The notes beneath the pieces are model-generated. The model ran no database searches. It had not been told where the DNA came from and saw only the letters and a list, made by a program, of their open reading frames with translations. The position numbers and the translations under genes were made by a program. A DNA stretch of 8,645 nucleotides from Bacteroidota bacterium (GTDB lineage Bacteria > Bacteroidota > Bacteroidia > Flavobacteriales_D > Sanyastnellaceae). Shown piece by piece: positions 6,937 to 8,645 of the stretch. Where the stretch lies: positions 1-8,645 of the forward strand of contig JAQCID010000035.1 in NCBI GenBank assembly GCA_027618855.1, read 5' to 3'. How positions within the stretch are numbered: position 1 is the first letter of the stretch; each line of letters starts with the position of its first letter.

Positions 6937-7125
6937 TCAAGGGGTCTTGCCCTCAGCTTTTGCCTTTACAACATATCCGTTGAGCACTTTAAGCCAAACG
7001 ACTAGAGAAACAAGACCGAGAATAATGACTCCTGCATTAAAGGGATCCATTAATGGTTCAAGTAAGTTGTCAATAGTCCAAGAAACGAACTGACCTATTG
7101 GGTATATGATATCCTGTGTATTCAT
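6937..7125 (-). CDS. Small single-span membrane protein, function unknown
   Basis: This 62-residue protein starts MNTQDIIYPIGQFVSW, has an amphipathic-looking N-terminal part with ILE/ALE-type spacing (LLEPLMDPFN, 21-30), one hydrophobic span (about 31-50, AGVIILGLVSLVVWLKVLNG) and a short basic tail (VVKAKAEGKTP). The frame is open back to 7254, but the extra 43 residues contain no recognisable domain and run antisense to the start of the secreted-protein gene, so I prefer ATG 7125. A perfect TAnnTTTG box (TAAATTTG on the - strand, 7151-7144) sits just upstream of this ATG and downstream of the longer start, which supports the short form. The layout resembles small membrane proteins near purD in flavobacteria that databases often leave hypothetical or misname; that memory is not checked here. 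It converges on purD with a 32-nt gap. Confidence 0.65.
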   Translation of the reverse strand: MNTQDIIYPIGQFVSWTIDNLLEPLMDPFNAGVIILGLVSLVVWLKVLNGYVVKAKAEGKTP

Positions 7126-7143
7126 TCCGATGTGATTCAATTG

Positions 7144-7151
7144 CAAATTTA
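7144..7151 (-). promoter_or_regulatory. Candidate -7 promoter box for the small membrane protein
   Basis: On the - strand the sequence reads TAAATTTG, an exact TAnnTTTG match, 18 nt before the ATG at 7125. This predicts a 5' leader of roughly 10-15 nt. I do not see a good TTTG -33 element at the expected distance upstream, so the call is moderate to weak. Confidence 0.4.
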
Positions 7152-7234
7152 AGTCGCATCTTTTTAGAATGGCCTCATTCGCGTAACCTTTTGGATAAAA
7201 AGACGTAAAAGAATGCACACCTATCTCTTTTATT

Positions 7235-8645
7235 ATGCGAATATTTGCACTCACATATCTCTTTTTGTCGCTCTTTTGCCTGCCAGCACTTGCTCAAACG
7301 ACGAATGACTTTATTCAACCACAATTGAATCTATCTACCGAACAGTCTGCCGAATTGCAGGTTGCACTTGAGGAATTTAATTCGCGGGCTGAAAACATTC
7401 CAACTGTTTTTGAGGCTGCAAATCTTGAGTCACGTCAAGCCATAATAAATAGTGTCAACACGGGAAACTGGCATGAAGCGTCAACCTGGAGTTGTTCGTG
7501 TATTCCTGAATCATCTGACGATGTGGTTATTCAGGAAAATCATATGGTCATCGTGAACAGCAATACAGAAATTAACAATCTATCCATACAAGAGGGAGGT
7601 GTTCTAAGCTTAGATGGTACGGTTGAAACCACTTTAACGATTCATGGTGACTGGTCGTCAGCTGGTTTTGTGAAAGCTGGAAACATGCGTGTTGCTTTTT
7701 CAAACACAATAGACCAAACTTTTACAGGTGCAGCTGAATGTTCCGATTTATGGATTACAAGTGGAAACATCATTCATATTGAGGGTTTGCTTCGTGTTCG
7801 ACATCACCTTGAATTTACAACGGGAGTTCTTGATGCAACGAATGGAGAACTTCGTTTAGGGAACAATGACTTTGGTCCCGCATCCGTAATTGTGGGGTCC
7901 GAAGCAAATTATATCGGAGAGGTTATTCGTGAATTCGAAATGAGTTGTGAAGAGAATGCGCTACGCCGTGTGGGATTTGGATTGCAAGGGGTCACGGTAT
8001 CTGAATTAATCGGAGATTTTCCGACTTCTGGATTCTTGGGGTCCGACAATCCAAATGCCACCATGTCTAACATTCGGTCATGGAACGAGGCAACCTTTCA
8101 AATGGATCCAATTCAATCTGTTGACGACATTTTAGAGCCCGGGGTTGGATACGAAATCGTGATTCCTGCAGGCACATATTATGTGGACTACAAAGGGAGT
8201 ATTCAGGATTTTGAGATGTCTTTGCCCGTATTTAAATCGAATGTCATTGCGTTTAATCTGATTTCTAACCCAACACAAGCGTATATCGACTTGGCGTTGT
8301 TATTCGAGAATATGACGGGTCTGGAAAAAAGCGTGAACATTTACAACAACGAAACGAAAAACTACGACACGTATGCTTCAGGGTTTGGCGTCAATGGACA
8401 AACTCAATATCTAGCTCCCGGAAAATCATTCTGGATTCGTGCAACAGATACGCCACAGGCACAAATTAATGAAAGCATGTATGCGAGTGCGGGAAAAGCT
8501 GAGTCTGAGGGAAGCAGTATAAATCCTGAGGTTACGTATATGAGATGGGTGCTAGAAAGTGGCAACGAATCTGATGAAATTGTTATAGCAATTGATGATG
8601 CTTCAACGATTTTCTTTGATTCTGAACTTGACGCAAACAATTGGA
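7235..8645 (+). CDS. Large secreted protein, likely type IX secretion substrate (3' partial)
   Basis: The frame from ATG 7235 stays open to the window end: 470 codons plus one base, with no stop. Residues 1-20 form a signal peptide (MRIFALTYLFLSLFCLPALA, cut before QTTND; no lipobox cysteine). Residues 76-108 carry TGNWHEASTW, then the SCSC pair and PESSDDVVI, and ENHMVIV: the 'G.W...aTWs...P...DdVvI..gh.V.V' module frequent in secreted Bacteroidota proteins, followed by beta-helix-like repeats (NNLSIQEGGVLSLDG, 114-128). A second region (338-402) has IAFNLISNPTQAYID and YLAPGKSFWIRAT, matching the recurring 'fNliGNPyps.iD ... i.pgqgFfv' module; EIVIAIDDAST (448-458) and the D/E-rich DSELDAN (462-468) fit its usual continuation. 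A C-terminal sorting domain would be expected beyond the window. No clear promoter is seen in the 109 nt shared with the divergent small gene. Ligand or activity is unknown. Confidence 0.85.
   Translation, partial: MRIFALTYLFLSLFCLPALAQTTNDFIQPQLNLSTEQSAELQVALEEFNSRAENIPTVFEAANLESRQAIINSVNTGNWHEASTWSCSCIPESSDDVVIQENHMVIVNSNTEINNLSIQEGGVLSLDGTVETTLTIHGDWSSAGFVKAGNMRVAFSNTIDQTFTGAAECSDLWITSGNIIHIEGLLRVRHHLEFTTGVLDATNGELRLGNNDFGPASVIVGSEANYIGEVIREFEMSCEENALRRVGFGLQGVTVSELIGDFPTSGFLGSDNPNATMSNIRSWNEATFQMDPIQSVDDILEPGVGYEIVIPAGTYYVDYKGSIQDFEMSLPVFKSNVIAFNLISNPTQAYIDLALLFENMTGLEKSVNIYNNETKNYDTYASGFGVNGQTQYLAPGKSFWIRATDTPQAQINESMYASAGKAESEGSSINPEVTYMRWVLESGNESDEIVIAIDDASTIFFDSELDANNW

Noticed and set aside
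7184..7193. TAACCTTTTG as a promoter box for the secreted protein
   Set aside because: The TA and TTTG parts are four bases apart instead of two, and no -33 element fits.
7126..7254. 43-residue N-terminal extension of the small - strand protein
   Set aside because: It runs antisense to the start of the secreted-protein gene, has no recognisable domain, and contains the candidate promoter box for the shorter form.
8404..8640. 78-residue open frame on the - strand
   Set aside because: It is antisense to the well-supported secreted-protein frame and shows no motif of its own.

Overview
The window reads as core chromosome of a member of the Bacteroidota, most likely a marine flavobacterium of the Cryomorphaceae/Schleiferiaceae type. 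The reasons are: a DUF4271 membrane protein beside hemD; rnpA lying in a hemD-rnpA-S41 protease-O-antigen ligase run instead of beside rpmH/dnaA; exported proteins at both edges with the architecture of type IX secretion substrates; two matches to the Bacteroidota -7 promoter box TAnnTTTG; and gene starts without convincing Shine-Dalgarno sequences. The DNA is moderately AT-rich throughout, with no sign of mobile elements. The family assignment is inference from memory of gene content, not from a search.

Region 1 (1-5367, all + strand) is a tightly packed run. It holds the last 88 codons of an exported protein with a FlgD-like Ig end, a DUF4271 integral membrane protein, uroporphyrinogen-III synthase (hemD), the RNase P protein (rnpA), a membrane-anchored S41 C-terminal processing peptidase, and an O-antigen ligase/polymerase family protein. 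Gaps are 15 nt or more at the first three junctions, then a 4-nt ATGA overlap and then a 0-nt gap, so co-transcription is likely. The products mix heme synthesis, tRNA maturation, envelope proteolysis and surface polysaccharide assembly. A hairpin with a T-rich tail follows the ligase and probably ends the unit.

Region 2 (5368-6904) is a 241-nt intergenic stretch followed by purD (glycinamide ribonucleotide synthetase, purine synthesis). A promoter-like box lies so close to the purD ATG that the mRNA may be leaderless or nearly so. The same stretch carries two pairs of short direct repeats.

Region 3 (6905-8645) holds a 62-residue single-span membrane protein on the - strand, convergent with purD. 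Divergent from it, a large secreted protein starts at 7235 and stays open to the end of the window (470 codons visible). It has a signal peptide and domains typical of Bacteroidota secreted proteins.

No tRNA, rRNA, CRISPR array, insertion sequence, attachment site or replication origin was seen. I found no convincing new defence, mobile or biosynthetic system. The points most worth a second look are the small membrane protein, the DUF4271-hemD pairing, the rnpA operon context and the purD leader.
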